From an uncultured Lachnospiraceae bacterium (GTDB lineage Bacteria > Bacillota > Clostridia > Lachnospirales > Lachnospiraceae): a DNA stretch of 64,000 nt. Below are positions 9,542 through 17,954 of the stretch, piece after piece. How positions within the stretch are numbered: the first letter of the stretch is position 1; each line of letters begins with the position of its first letter. The translations under genes and the position numbers were made by a program. The DNA lies in the NCBI GenBank assembly GCA_910576975.1, contig CAJTJY010000007.1:47710-111709 (forward strand). The letters are read 5' to 3'. The notes under the pieces are model-generated. The model ran no database searches. It had not been told where the DNA came from and saw only the letters and a program-made list of their open reading frames with translations.

Positions 9542-10090
9542 CTACAGATTCAGTTTTGGGAAATCTATCCATAAGTCTTCGTAAATATTAACCTTGATTC
9601 TGTCGGCAAATGAGTAGAAAGCAGGGGCTGAATCATGTTCCATATCATATACCAGGATGGCTTGCTTCATGGGATCTACAATCCAGTATTCTCTCACATT
9701 TGCAGAGCGGTATAGAGATAATTTTGTATAATAATCCATCCGTCTGCTAGCCGGGGATACGATTTCTATAACCCAGTCTGGCGCACCTTTGCAACCGTAG
9801 TCATCCAGCTTGCCTTTATCACAGATTACAGATATATCCGGCTCCAGATATTTGGAATCGTCCGCAAATAGAAAGACGGCAAAGGGGGCAGGGTATACTT
9901 TGCATTCCCCGTTATTTTTAGTGACGTGGTTGTAAATCCAAGCGTGTAGAAATGATAATATTTCCTGGTGTCTTCTGGTGAGCGGAGCCATATTGTATAT
10001 CTGGCCGTCAATCAGTTCGGCACGTTCTCCATCTGGCAGGGCGTAAATATCATCAATGGCATAGAGCCTTTGCCGTGGTAATGGTGGCAT
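9542..10090 (-). CDS. Uma2 family endonuclease (copy 3 of a tandem trio)
   Basis: This is a 182-residue Uma2/DUF820 protein with a PD-(D/E)XK-like nuclease fold. Motifs seen are EPDISVICD, GAPDWVIEIVSPASR, a following YYTKLSLY lysine, and VREYWIVDP. The start at 10090 is chosen because AAAGGAAG sits 8 bases upstream. The frame stays open for 25 further codons in the duplicated leader, but without a ribosome site. Uma2 proteins are abundant in cyanobacteria and patchy elsewhere. Their biological role is not settled, and defence or mobile-element links have been suggested for the fold only. Confidence 0.85.
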   Translation of the reverse strand: MPPLPRQRLYAIDDIYALPDGERAELIDGQIYNMAPLTRRHQEILSFLHAWIYNHVTKNNGECKVYPAPFAVFLFADDSKYLEPDISVICDKGKLDDYGCKGAPDWVIEIVSPASRRMDYYTKLSLYRSANVREYWIVDPMKQAILVYDMEHDSAPAFYSFADRIKVNIYEDLWIDFPKLNL

Positions 10091-10169
10091 AATATAAACT
10101 TCCTTTCTTAGTTTATGATAGTTTAGATACAGCAAATACTGGCGGTTGTTAATAGCATGTTTCATAAAA
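10087..10169. repeat. 83-bp direct repeat, unit 1 (leader of Uma2 copy 3)
   Basis: This is near-identical (two substitutions) to 10855-10937. Each unit holds the start codon, ribosome site and upstream leader of a Uma2 gene, so a gene-plus-leader block was duplicated. Confidence 0.9.
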
Positions 10170-10291
10170 GCGGTTGTCGCATATGCCCTCGGTCATAAAA
10201 TCACAGATATAATAATCACAGTCATCATATTGGGTTTTGAAATGCTGTTCTGTTAGCTCAGCATATACAGGCACATGCCTTTTCTTTTTAC

Positions 10292-10858
10292 TCAGATATT
10301 TAGTAATTCAGCAATATCAGAAAAGTTGATATACAGATCATCATAAATATTGATCTTGATGGTGGCGTCAAAGCTGTATGCTACATTGATAAGGTCGCCC
10401 TCGAAATAGTTGACAGTTATCATTCGGCGTTTCGGATCTACAATCCAATATTCGCGCACTCCAAAATTATTATAGTAATAAAGTTTGCGGATGTAGTCAT
10501 CTGAGGGATTGCCTGGGGAAACAATTTCAATGATGAAATCTGGCGCTCCATTACACCTTTTTTCATCCAGCTTATTTCTATCACAGACGATCATTATATC
10601 AGGCTGAACGATTGTCAGAGGATTATCAGACAGCTTTACATCAAATGGAGCACTGAATACCTGGCAGGACTGCTTTTTGGTTTTGATGTAATTGTAAAGG
10701 ATATTTGATAACTCCATAGATAGCGCTTGATGTATCTGTGATGGGCTGGCCATATCATAGGCAACACCGTCAAAGACTTCCACCCTCCTGTTCTCTGGCA
10801 GAGTCTCGTATTGCTCCAGGGTAATTGTTTCCGGCTGCGGTTGTAATGCTGGCGGCAT
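10292..10858 (-). CDS. Uma2 family endonuclease (copy 2)
   Basis: This is a 188-residue Uma2 protein with QPDIMIVCDRNKL, GAPDFIIEIVSPGNP, DDYIRKLYYY and REYWIVDP in family order, so the acidic and lysine positions of the nuclease core are kept. The start ATG at 10858 has AAAGGAAG at the proper distance. It diverges strongly from its neighbours in the N-terminal 60 residues but shares the leader with copy 3, so the leader duplication is younger than the protein divergence, or was homogenised by gene conversion. Confidence 0.85.
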   Translation of the reverse strand: MPPALQPQPETITLEQYETLPENRRVEVFDGVAYDMASPSQIHQALSMELSNILYNYIKTKKQSCQVFSAPFDVKLSDNPLTIVQPDIMIVCDRNKLDEKRCNGAPDFIIEIVSPGNPSDDYIRKLYYYNNFGVREYWIVDPKRRMITVNYFEGDLINVAYSFDATIKINIYDDLYINFSDIAELLNI

Positions 10859-10937
10859 AATATAAACTTCCTTTCTTGGTTTATGATAGTTTAGATACAG
10901 CAAGTACTGGCGGTTGTTAATAGCATGTTTCATAAAA
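10855..10937. repeat. 83-bp direct repeat, unit 2 (leader of Uma2 copy 2)
   Basis: Partner of 10087-10169, with the same boundaries relative to the start codon of its gene. Confidence 0.9.
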
Positions 10938-11010
10938 TACTTACAAGATTTTGTTTCGGTCACACTGACCGCTCCTTTACTTAATTCCACAGGGCACATG
11001 CCTTTTTTTG

Positions 11011-11577
11011 CTAAATATTAAGCATTTCGGCAACCTCGCAAAAGTTGATAAGCAAATCCTCATAGATGTTAACCTTGATTTGATCCTTAAAAGTGTAAGT
11101 CTCCATGAGGAAATCTGCCTGACCCAAATAGTAAACGAGAACTTTTTCCGTACGGGGGTCAACGATCCAGTATTCACGTACTCCTGCATCGGCGTACAGA
11201 TGCAGCTTGCGAATATAGTCATGGCCAGGGTTGCTTGGGGAAATAATTTCAATGATCCAATCAGGCGCCCCAGTACAGCCTTGGTCTGTGAGTTTGCTTT
11301 GATCGCAAATAACGCTTATATCGGGTTCCACTATGTCTTTCTTATCCTGATGTAATTTAACAGCAAATGGAGCAGGATAGACACGACACTTGCCATCTTT
11401 GGAACGTATATAGATATTTATCTCAGTGTTTAGGTAATTTAAGATTTCCTGGTGGATGCGGTTTGGCGCAGCCTGATAATAAAAGCGACCATCAATTAGC
11501 TCCGCACGTACATCTGCAGGAAGATTGTAATAATCTGCTTCTGTATATAGTTTTTCCTGTGCTAATGGCTGCGCCAT
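11011..11577 (-). CDS. Uma2 family endonuclease (copy 1)
   Basis: This 188-residue Uma2 protein is first in transcription order. It shows EPDISVICDQSKL, GAPDWIIEIISPSNP, HDYIRKLHLY and REYWIVDPR. AAAGGAAG precedes the ATG. Its promoter lies at 11724-11752 among four TTGTGTA heptamers. Gaps to the next copy are about 150 bases and hold no strong terminator, so the three genes may be co-transcribed. Confidence 0.88.
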   Translation of the reverse strand: MAQPLAQEKLYTEADYYNLPADVRAELIDGRFYYQAAPNRIHQEILNYLNTEINIYIRSKDGKCRVYPAPFAVKLHQDKKDIVEPDISVICDQSKLTDQGCTGAPDWIIEIISPSNPGHDYIRKLHLYADAGVREYWIVDPRTEKVLVYYLGQADFLMETYTFKDQIKVNIYEDLLINFCEVAEMLNI

Positions 11578-11723
11578 AATAACACTTCCTTTCCTGGTTA
11601 TTGCATATGTGGTTATCGTGTATGGCTGGCGTTAAGCAATCGCATAAGCAATTGATAGCCGCTATTGTTTAAAGCCTTGATTGCTGTGTTTGATGGGTTC
11701 CTTGCGTTTCTCCTTATAAAAAT

Positions 11724-11774
11724 ATTATACACAATATTACACAACAATTCAAAAAGATTACACAATATACACAA
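11724..11774 (-). promoter_or_regulatory. Promoter of Uma2 trio with four TTGTGTA heptamers
   Basis: On the minus strand TTGAAT (11752-11747), 17 bases, TATAAT (11729-11724). TTGTGTA occurs at 11774-11768, 11765-11759, 11744-11738 and 11734-11728, that is two close pairs whose starts are about two helical turns apart, over and upstream of the core promoter. This looks like an operator. The remaining space between copy 1 and the dehydrogenase (11578-11988) shows nothing else. Confidence 0.55.
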
Positions 11775-11988
11775 ATATTTTAAGCAAAAGAGAATAAGCC
11801 TGCGCGCCCGTAGCCATTTGCTTCTAAAATACTGCATTTATATGCTGGTATTTATAGCTAATTGGCGGATTATGGAATGCAATATTCTCTGTAAAGCTGT
11901 TCAAGCATTGCATAATAGAAACTGTGAAACTGCCCCTCATACTTTTTCTAATTTGGAGCACACTAAAAAGAGAAGGAGAACTAAGATT

Positions 11989-12963
11989 ATGAAAATTGCA
12001 TTTTACACCACAAAGCCCTACGACCGCATTTGGTTCGAGCCCATGGCAGAACGTTACAATATGGAACTGCTGTTTTTAGAAGCTCCCTGCCGTCCCAATA
12101 CCTTAAATCTTGCTGCAGGCTGCGACGCTATCTGCATTTTTATCAACGATCAGATTACCGCCGACATGATTGACCGTCTCTGCGAAATGAAAATAAAAGC
12201 CATCCTGCTACGCTCTGCAGGATTTAACCATGTGGATGTGGAAGCCGCCAAGGACAAGATCCATGTGCTGCGGGTTCCCAGCTATTCTCCAGAGGCAGTC
12301 GCCGAATACGCAACCGCCATGTTACTTACCGTAAACCGCTTTACCCACCGCGCCTATACCCGCACGAGGGATTTCAACATGAGTATCAACGGGCTGATGG
12401 GCGCAGATCTGCACCAAAAGACGGCGGGAATCATCGGAACTGGAAAGATCGGGCAGTCAATGATCCGGATTTTGAAAGGCTTTGACATGAAAATATATGC
12501 TTATGACTTATATCCAGATCAATCCCTAGATGTTGACTATGTAGAACTTCCAGAGCTGTTTGCAAAATCCCATGTCATCTCGCTTCACTGTCCGCTCACC
12601 AAGGACACCTATCACATCATTGACAAGGACGCTATTGACAACATGCAGCAGGGAGTCTACCTGATCAACACATCCCGCGGCGCCCTAATCGATACCAACG
12701 CATTAATTGACGGCTTGCTGGAGAAAAAAATTGCCGGAGTGGGCTTAGATGTATATGAAGAAGAAAATGGAGTATTCTATGAAGATCTGTCTGACGAGAT
12801 CATCCAAGACAACACTTTGGCAAGACTCATGACTTTCCCCAATGTTCTCGTCACCTCGCACATGGGATTCTTTACTTCCGAAGCTATGCAGGCCATAGCA
12901 GTAGAAACCATGGAAAATGCCTATGCCCTCGAACAAGGAAAAGAATTAGTAAACGCTGTGTAA
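11989..12963 (+). CDS. D-2-hydroxyacid dehydrogenase (D-lactate dehydrogenase type)
   Basis: This 324-residue NAD-dependent D-2-hydroxyacid dehydrogenase probably reduces pyruvate to D-lactate during fermentation. The Rossmann motif is GIIGTGKIGQSM. The catalytic set is Arg in INTSRGALID, Glu in LDVYEEENG and His in SHMGFFTSEA, where the aromatic FF after the His is typical of D-LDH. AGAAGGAG lies upstream of the ATG at 11989. The frame is open for a further 108 codons upstream but without protein-like composition. It is transcribed alone and followed within a few bases by the toxin relic. Confidence 0.88.
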   Translation: MKIAFYTTKPYDRIWFEPMAERYNMELLFLEAPCRPNTLNLAAGCDAICIFINDQITADMIDRLCEMKIKAILLRSAGFNHVDVEAAKDKIHVLRVPSYSPEAVAEYATAMLLTVNRFTHRAYTRTRDFNMSINGLMGADLHQKTAGIIGTGKIGQSMIRILKGFDMKIYAYDLYPDQSLDVDYVELPELFAKSHVISLHCPLTKDTYHIIDKDAIDNMQQGVYLINTSRGALIDTNALIDGLLEKKIAGVGLDVYEEENGVFYEDLSDEIIQDNTLARLMTFPNVLVTSHMGFFTSEAMQAIAVETMENAYALEQGKELVNAV

Positions 12964-12966
12964 TCT

Positions 12967-13118
12967 GGGACATGTGAAGATTATCTCTACTGGCAGAGGC
13001 AGGATAAAATACAATAAAGCGGATCAATCAGCTCATCCAGGATGTTGAGCTAAACAGCTGTATGCAAGGCGAATACAGCTTCCGCATCAACGAAAAAGAG
13101 CGTCTCTACATCGCCTGA
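12967..13118 (+). pseudogene. Broken YoeB/Txe-type toxin relic
   Basis: Three pieces match the order of YoeB family toxins: EDYLYWQRQDK, then after a one-base frame change TIKRINQLIQDVELNS, then RINEKERLYIA ending in TGA at 13116-13118. The central GIGKPEPLK region of the family is missing. The start and the usual YefM antitoxin gene are absent. It begins immediately after the dehydrogenase stop codon. Confidence 0.7.
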
Positions 13119-13126
13119 TACCTAAA

Positions 13127-13155
13127 AAATCCCCGTCAAAAAATAACGAGGATTT
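13127..13155. terminator. Hairpin between convergent genes
   Basis: AAATCCCCGT pairs with ACGAGGATTT with one mismatch and A/T-rich flanks. It separates the dehydrogenase/relic from the convergent coiled-coil gene. Confidence 0.5.
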
Positions 13156-13173
13156 CTAAACGGACTATGCTAA

Positions 13174-14193
13174 TTACTTCCTGCCAAAAAAAACTTTGCG
13201 CGTCTTTTTTGCCACAGGAGCCTCCTCTGTCCCTTCCTTTTCCCTCCATTTAAAGTATTCTGCATCCAGATCGACATGAATTTCCGGCGGCGTGTCCGGC
13301 AAAAACTCTTCCTGATACGTTTCCTCTAAATGTTCCAGGGGAGCCTTAAAGATCGTATCAACTTCTGACATCATCTGCTCCGTCTCAAAATCGATATCTT
13401 CCACCTCCAGCGAAAGGTCTTCTACCTCCAGTGAAAGTTCCTTGACTCCTAACGCTTTTTCTTTGCTCTTTGCCGCCCTGCGGCGCAAGCTCTCGGCAAA
13501 CTCCTTTCCTGTAACCCTCGCAAGGCTCTTTTCCTCCTCTTTTCTAGGGTTGATTTCCGGCTGCGTCAATTCATAAGACTTTCCGGCACGCTCAAAATAT
13601 GCCTGATTTACCCTGATTTCCGGCTGCACGGCAGAATATGATTTTCCCTCGTTCTGTATCCGTTTTTCTTTCTTTCCCCGCGCCTGCTCTAACCGCTCAC
13701 GCTCCAGTTTTTTATTGATTTCTTCAATGATTTTTACATATTTCTGAGTATCGGCAAAATCCTGAAGCTGTCCTGTCAATTCCAACTGATTATGGCGCAC
13801 CCGTTCCCGTTCTTCCTCCATCTCTGAATTGAGCTTGCGAAACACTTTCTGAACAGAATCATTTGCGTCCTCCATAATATGGCAGATACGATTGATCGCA
13901 TCGTCCGTATACATGATAGACGCTGCATAAATATCGTCTGCATGCCTGTTCGCTTTCTGGATAATCTCTTGCCCCTGTTTCTCACACCGCCGCTGCGCCA
14001 GCTCATGCTTCTGGCTGGTAACTTCATATTGATCCATAACCTCATAAATCGCCAGATTCAATTGCTCTAACAATTCGAAGACATGGGCTTTATCTACGAT
14101 AATCCATTCGCCGCTCTCATCATAAGCTTCACTCTGAGAAAAAAGAAGATGGATATTTTTTAAAATATGTTCTACTTTGTCCTGTATGCTCAT
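13174..14193 (-). CDS. Coiled-coil protein, DivIVA-like, unknown function
   Basis: This 339-residue cytoplasmic protein is rich in Glu, Lys and Arg. Residues about 10-180 are predicted helical coiled coil (VMDQYEVTSQKHELAQRRCE, EIIQKANRHADDIYAAS), a pattern seen in DivIVA/GpsB-like or secretion-ATPase-associated proteins. A low-complexity acidic part carries a doubled LSLEVED motif near residue 260. It ends in a basic KKTRKVFFGRK. The start at 14193 has GAGGAAAG upstream; an ATG 36 bases earlier has none. No enzyme motif is visible. It is flanked by a convergent gene and a 640-base spacer. Confidence 0.75.
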   Translation of the reverse strand: MSIQDKVEHILKNIHLLFSQSEAYDESGEWIIVDKAHVFELLEQLNLAIYEVMDQYEVTSQKHELAQRRCEKQGQEIIQKANRHADDIYAASIMYTDDAINRICHIMEDANDSVQKVFRKLNSEMEEERERVRHNQLELTGQLQDFADTQKYVKIIEEINKKLERERLEQARGKKEKRIQNEGKSYSAVQPEIRVNQAYFERAGKSYELTQPEINPRKEEEKSLARVTGKEFAESLRRRAAKSKEKALGVKELSLEVEDLSLEVEDIDFETEQMMSEVDTIFKAPLEHLEETYQEEFLPDTPPEIHVDLDAEYFKWREKEGTEEAPVAKKTRKVFFGRK

Positions 14194-14605
14194 GGTTTCT
14201 TTCCTCTGATCTGTATCCTTTTCTTTCATCTTATGCCGTTATTACATGATACATTTCTATCATAAATATGTTCTTGCTTCATTTTCATATTTCTATACCG
14301 AAAGTATAACACAGCAATCTAATTTCAGCCACATTAACCCTCCGACCTACTGCAATGAAATAGCGACAACTTTATTTCAAACAATGATCTCATTTGCACA
14401 TTGTTTCATCTATCTTAAAGTGTATCAGAAAAATTTTCAAGAAACAAGATCCACGGCGCTAAGAAAACAATCAGCTTCCCAGCTGGAAGATTTGCAAAAG
14501 ATTTACATCAGAAATGTCATAATCAGAATTCGTGCTCAAGGGCAAGATTTTGCATGGTCACAAAACGTCTCTAGGCAAGATAGAATGCCAGATTATGTGT
14601 GCAAG

Positions 14606-14723
14606 TCCTCTGGACTGCCATAATGCATTTTATCAAAATGCCAAAAGCCTGAATATAAATGTGTCAGTACACTAGAAACTGGCTTTTGGCATTTTGGGCA
14701 AGATAATCAAGCAGTCCAAAGGA
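14606..14723. repeat. Imperfect palindrome in a 640-base spacer
   Basis: The inner 15-bp stem is AAAATGCCAAAAGCC (14635-14649) with GGCTTTTGGCATTTT (14681-14695). The outer stem is TCCTCTGGACTGC with GCAGTCCAAAGGA (14711-14723). It is the only structured item in 14194-14836. A 125-codon frame that crosses the spacer has no ribosome site and is not believed. Confidence 0.65.
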
Positions 14724-14836
14724 AATTTTTAGACAACTTATTTACACAGATTTTCCAACACCCCCTATGCACATAACCTGAGGCTCTCAAGATTTGTCAA
14801 GATGGAGGCAAGCCGCCTGATGCAATTTGACTTTCT

Positions 14837-15559
14837 CTAGAGTCGAATATCAATAGGCACATAAAGTTCCTGCTTGGATTCTTGCTGCTCCAGGCTAACC
14901 TGCTGCGGTTCCACCTGTTTGCCAGATTTTGCATCCTCTTCTTTTTGATGCATGTCTGTCTGCTCTGTCTCTTTGGCTGCATCTTCCATCGTCTCACTTG
15001 CCTCTGCCAATTCAGAAACCTGGGAAGATACCGCCTTTTCAGCTCTCTTTTCTACTTCTGCCAGTTCTTGCTGTTTTTTCTCCACGCTGCTGCCCCTGCC
15101 TGCGTCTGCCTTAATTTCTGATGCCAGAACTTTGGCTGTTCCTTCCATGTCTGAGGCCACGCCGCCATAGACTTTTGCCTGATTGATTGCAGAATCCGCC
15201 GTAATCATTGCCTTCATGCTTGTCTGAGAAATACCTGCGCCCTGGTCTTCTTGCTTTTGCGCCTCTTCTTTCTTATTACTGCCCAGCATGTCATCCATAA
15301 CGGAACTTTTTTGCTGCTGCTGTTCTTTTCGCTGTTCAATCTGATGCTGTCGCAGCTGGTTCTTCAAATCTGTAATCTCTTTCTGAATATCCTGACGCTT
15401 TTTCATCTTCTCTTCCATGCTCATTTCCTGATTGGAAGAAAGCTCCTGAAGCTGTTTCTGTTTTTCTGCAATCTGCTTTTGAAAGCTTTTTGTTTCTGGG
15501 TCAGCATTGGAAAATCCGCCTACCTGACTCATTTGCCCGCCAATTCCGCTAATTCTCAT
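14837..15559 (-). CDS. FlxA-like coiled-coil protein
   Basis: This 240-residue protein has the FlxA-like pattern (PF14282): an N-terminal MRISGIGGQMS, then a coiled coil of KQKQLQELSSNQEMSMEEK type with alternating K, Q and E, then an Ala/Glu-rich tail. FlxA-like genes are linked to the flagellar regulon in enterobacteria, and their function is unknown. AAGGAGGAAAAGG precedes the chosen ATG, while a GTG 24 bases upstream falls inside that site. It is monocistronic. The spacer to the divergent PH-domain operon (15560-15880) contains the promoter at 15743-15769. Confidence 0.75.
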   Translation of the reverse strand: MRISGIGGQMSQVGGFSNADPETKSFQKQIAEKQKQLQELSSNQEMSMEEKMKKRQDIQKEITDLKNQLRQHQIEQRKEQQQQKSSVMDDMLGSNKKEEAQKQEDQGAGISQTSMKAMITADSAINQAKVYGGVASDMEGTAKVLASEIKADAGRGSSVEKKQQELAEVEKRAEKAVSSQVSELAEASETMEDAAKETEQTDMHQKEEDAKSGKQVEPQQVSLEQQESKQELYVPIDIRL

Positions 15560-15742
15560 AATCCTTTTCCTCCTTTTTCGCACGACAATATAAAGCTTCT
15601 ATTGTCTATTGTATCGGATATTAAAGTTTTATTCAAAAGTAGTTTTGGTATGAAAATTTTTCGCCGTAACAATCAGGATGTCCGACCGCCAACAATCTTA
15701 CAGCCATCTTACATTACCTTACAATTCACATGCTCCACTTTT

Positions 15743-15769
15743 GCCACTGCTGAAACTATAGTATAATAT
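15743..15769 (+). promoter_or_regulatory. Possible promoter of the PH-domain pair
   Basis: TTGCCA (15743-15748), a short 15-base spacer and TATAAT (15764-15769). The -10 is perfect but the spacing is tight. Confidence 0.4.
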
Positions 15770-15880
15770 CATCAGATTTGACACAAAGATGGTTCATGCA
15801 GCGCCGCAAGTCAAAGCTAAAGCGCTGTAATCTTTAACTACTGATCCCACATTGCAGCAGTTTAGAAAGGAATTTTGTAT

Positions 15881-16366
15881 ATGGCTTACGAAAAACTCAG
15901 TAAAAATGCACTGAAATGCATGTATACCGCTACTGGCCTTGGCGCTATTACAATGATTGCAATCCTTACTGGGATTATGTGTCATTTTTCCCTATTTACC
16001 ATGCCGCTGGCCGTAGGCATCTATCTGTTTTTGACACTTCTTATGTCAGCAAACGGCATCGTCTCTCCGCCGTTCCGATATCAAAGATACCGCTACGCAA
16101 TCACAGACGAATGCATAGAGATCCGGGAAGGATATCTGTGGGTGGAAGAACATCTAGTGCCCATCAACCGCCTCCATCAAATTGCCATCAGCCAGGGACC
16201 CATTGACCGAATCTATGGACTGACCAAAGTCGTGGTCACCACTGCCGGCGGAGAAGTGACGATACGATTTCTGGAAACGCAAAAAGCACAAGACATTGCA
16301 GACACCTTAAAAATAAAAATCAATCAGCTGGCATTGCTCCAGCAGACTGGAGATCGACATGAATAG
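15881..16366 (+). CDS. PH domain (bPH2) membrane protein, YdbS-like
   Basis: This 161-residue protein has two membrane helices (residues about 20-60) followed by a bacterial PH domain (DUF304/bPH2): RYRYAITDECIEIREGYLWVEEHLVPINRLHQI, quoted here as RYRYAITDECIEIR then a basic-hydrophobic strand pattern. It corresponds to YdbS of the Bacillus YdbS-YdbT pair, which affects resistance to some antimicrobial peptides. The start at 15881 has AAAGGA 9 bases before it; a TTG six bases earlier is too close. Its stop overlaps the next gene's start (ATGAATAG). Confidence 0.82.
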   Translation: MAYEKLSKNALKCMYTATGLGAITMIAILTGIMCHFSLFTMPLAVGIYLFLTLLMSANGIVSPPFRYQRYRYAITDECIEIREGYLWVEEHLVPINRLHQIAISQGPIDRIYGLTKVVVTTAGGEVTIRFLETQKAQDIADTLKIKINQLALLQQTGDRHE

Positions 16367-17864
16367 AGAGCCTTTTCATTGCCACCCCTCCATTATATTA
16401 GAAAAAGCTGGAGGGTTTTTGGTCTGCTGTATCTTAATCTTACTCTCCCAGGCCAATGAAATCCTGCCACTTTTACTTTCTGGGCAATTGAATGCAAACA
16501 CCTGGGAAACAGCGGTTTTCTGCCTGTTTTTCATGTTTGTCGTGCCTGGGCTGATCGGGGGATATCAGTTTCTGTCATGGAAGAAGACATGGATTTCCCT
16601 AGAGGAACATACGCTGGTCATCGAACGCAACACCTTATTCCGCAAAAAGAATACCTACAGCATCCCCCATATCGCAAACATCAATACCGAGCAGAATTTG
16701 TTTGAACTCCTCTTACATACCTGCCGCATAAAAATTGATCTCGAAAATGCCACAGATGCAAATGCCACAGATATCTCGATCGTCTTATCCATGAAAAAAG
16801 CAAGAAAATTAAAAACCCTGCTTCTTGCGTTGCGTCAGGGAGAAAGCCCCGCAGAAACAGTGGAACATCTCTCTGATGTTGACAAAGAGGCAGAATCTTA
16901 CGCCTCCTTTAGCGATATTCTGACCCATTGTATCTGCAGCCTGTCCGGTGGAATTCTGGTGTTTGCCCTGTTCGTGCTGGTAATTGGAGGCTTGCTGCTG
17001 TATGGCGGCAAACTTTCTCTGGAAGAACTGCTTTGGGAAGATAAGAACGCCGATTTTTCCATGAAAATTCTGGCGGTTGCGTTCCTTGTCATAAGCTATG
17101 GTTCTCAGATTATCCATAAGTTCCTACAGTTTTACCATTTTACCGCTATCCGAAAACAAGAAACCCTCATCATACGCTACGGATTTTTCCGCCGCCAAGA
17201 TTATGCCATCCCGATCCGAAACATTCAGGCTGTACGGATTATCCAGGCGCCTGCAGCGAGGCTCCTGCATTTCTATGAGGCACAAATGATCTGCGTCGGA
17301 ATCGGGGACAGTAAAGAAGAGCTGACGCAATTATCACTATGCTGCAAAAAATCCGTACTTTATCAACGTATGGGCGTTCTTCTTCCAGAGTTTTCCACTG
17401 CTTCCATGGAAAAAATGCACAAGCCCCCCAAAGGCGTCTCTAAGCTTTATACCTGTGCATTCCTTGGTAAGATTGCCGTCCTCCTCCTAATTTATGGGTG
17501 CCTCTTGGCATATGTTGGCAAGAGTGCCAGTCAGTTTACCTTTGGAATATCGTCAAGCGTTGCGCTGATCGCTGTGTCGCTTTTTTTATATCATCTGCTG
17601 CACGCTCGCTGCCAGGGCTTTCACCTTGGAAAATCCATGGCTGTCTTCTCTGGAGGGATCATGACCAAGACAGTCACTTTTCTTCCCTACCAGAATATTC
17701 AGCGCCTATGCTTAAAGCAAGGTCCTTTGTCCGCCATGCTCAAGATGCAGCATGGTTCCGCTTATATCCTTGCCTCCCTGCTTTCACGGGAAACCGCCGT
17801 CCCTTACCTGAGCCTCGAAGAGATGCGCAAATTAAAAGAGAACATGGCCAAGGATAAAACCTGA
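16359..17864 (+). CDS. PH domain (bPH2) membrane protein, YdbT-like
   Basis: This 501-residue protein overlaps the YdbS-like gene by 8 bases, so the two are translationally coupled. It contains three bPH2 units separated by pairs of membrane helices: about residues 60-150, 255-330 and 420-490 (for example RYGFFRRQDYAIPIRNIQAV). YdbT of Bacillus has the same plan. It probably forms a membrane complex with the first gene, though the ligand is unknown. It ends convergently with hydG; the 90 bases between hold nothing notable. Confidence 0.82.
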   Translation: MNREPFHCHPSIILEKAGGFLVCCILILLSQANEILPLLLSGQLNANTWETAVFCLFFMFVVPGLIGGYQFLSWKKTWISLEEHTLVIERNTLFRKKNTYSIPHIANINTEQNLFELLLHTCRIKIDLENATDANATDISIVLSMKKARKLKTLLLALRQGESPAETVEHLSDVDKEAESYASFSDILTHCICSLSGGILVFALFVLVIGGLLLYGGKLSLEELLWEDKNADFSMKILAVAFLVISYGSQIIHKFLQFYHFTAIRKQETLIIRYGFFRRQDYAIPIRNIQAVRIIQAPAARLLHFYEAQMICVGIGDSKEELTQLSLCCKKSVLYQRMGVLLPEFSTASMEKMHKPPKGVSKLYTCAFLGKIAVLLLIYGCLLAYVGKSASQFTFGISSSVALIAVSLFLYHLLHARCQGFHLGKSMAVFSGGIMTKTVTFLPYQNIQRLCLKQGPLSAMLKMQHGSAYILASLLSRETAVPYLSLEEMRKLKENMAKDKT

Positions 17865-17954
17865 CGCCATGCTCTCAATTTCTGCTGTTACTTCAGCAAT
17901 CATCGTAGACTTTGCGTGCGCAAATATTACAATGCAAAACTGACAAGGATGCCG

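Noticed and set aside
10149..10274. 41-codon GTG-started frame between Uma2 copies 2 and 3
   Set aside because: The upstream site is too close to the GTG and the frame ends in the duplicated leader; too weak to list.
11665..11988. 108-codon N-terminal extension of the dehydrogenase
   Set aside because: The extension is not protein-like, and AGAAGGAG with ATG 11989 gives the normal family length.
14246..14623. 125-codon plus-strand frame in the spacer
   Set aside because: It has no ribosome site, an unprotein-like composition and crosses a hairpin region; a chance frame is more likely.
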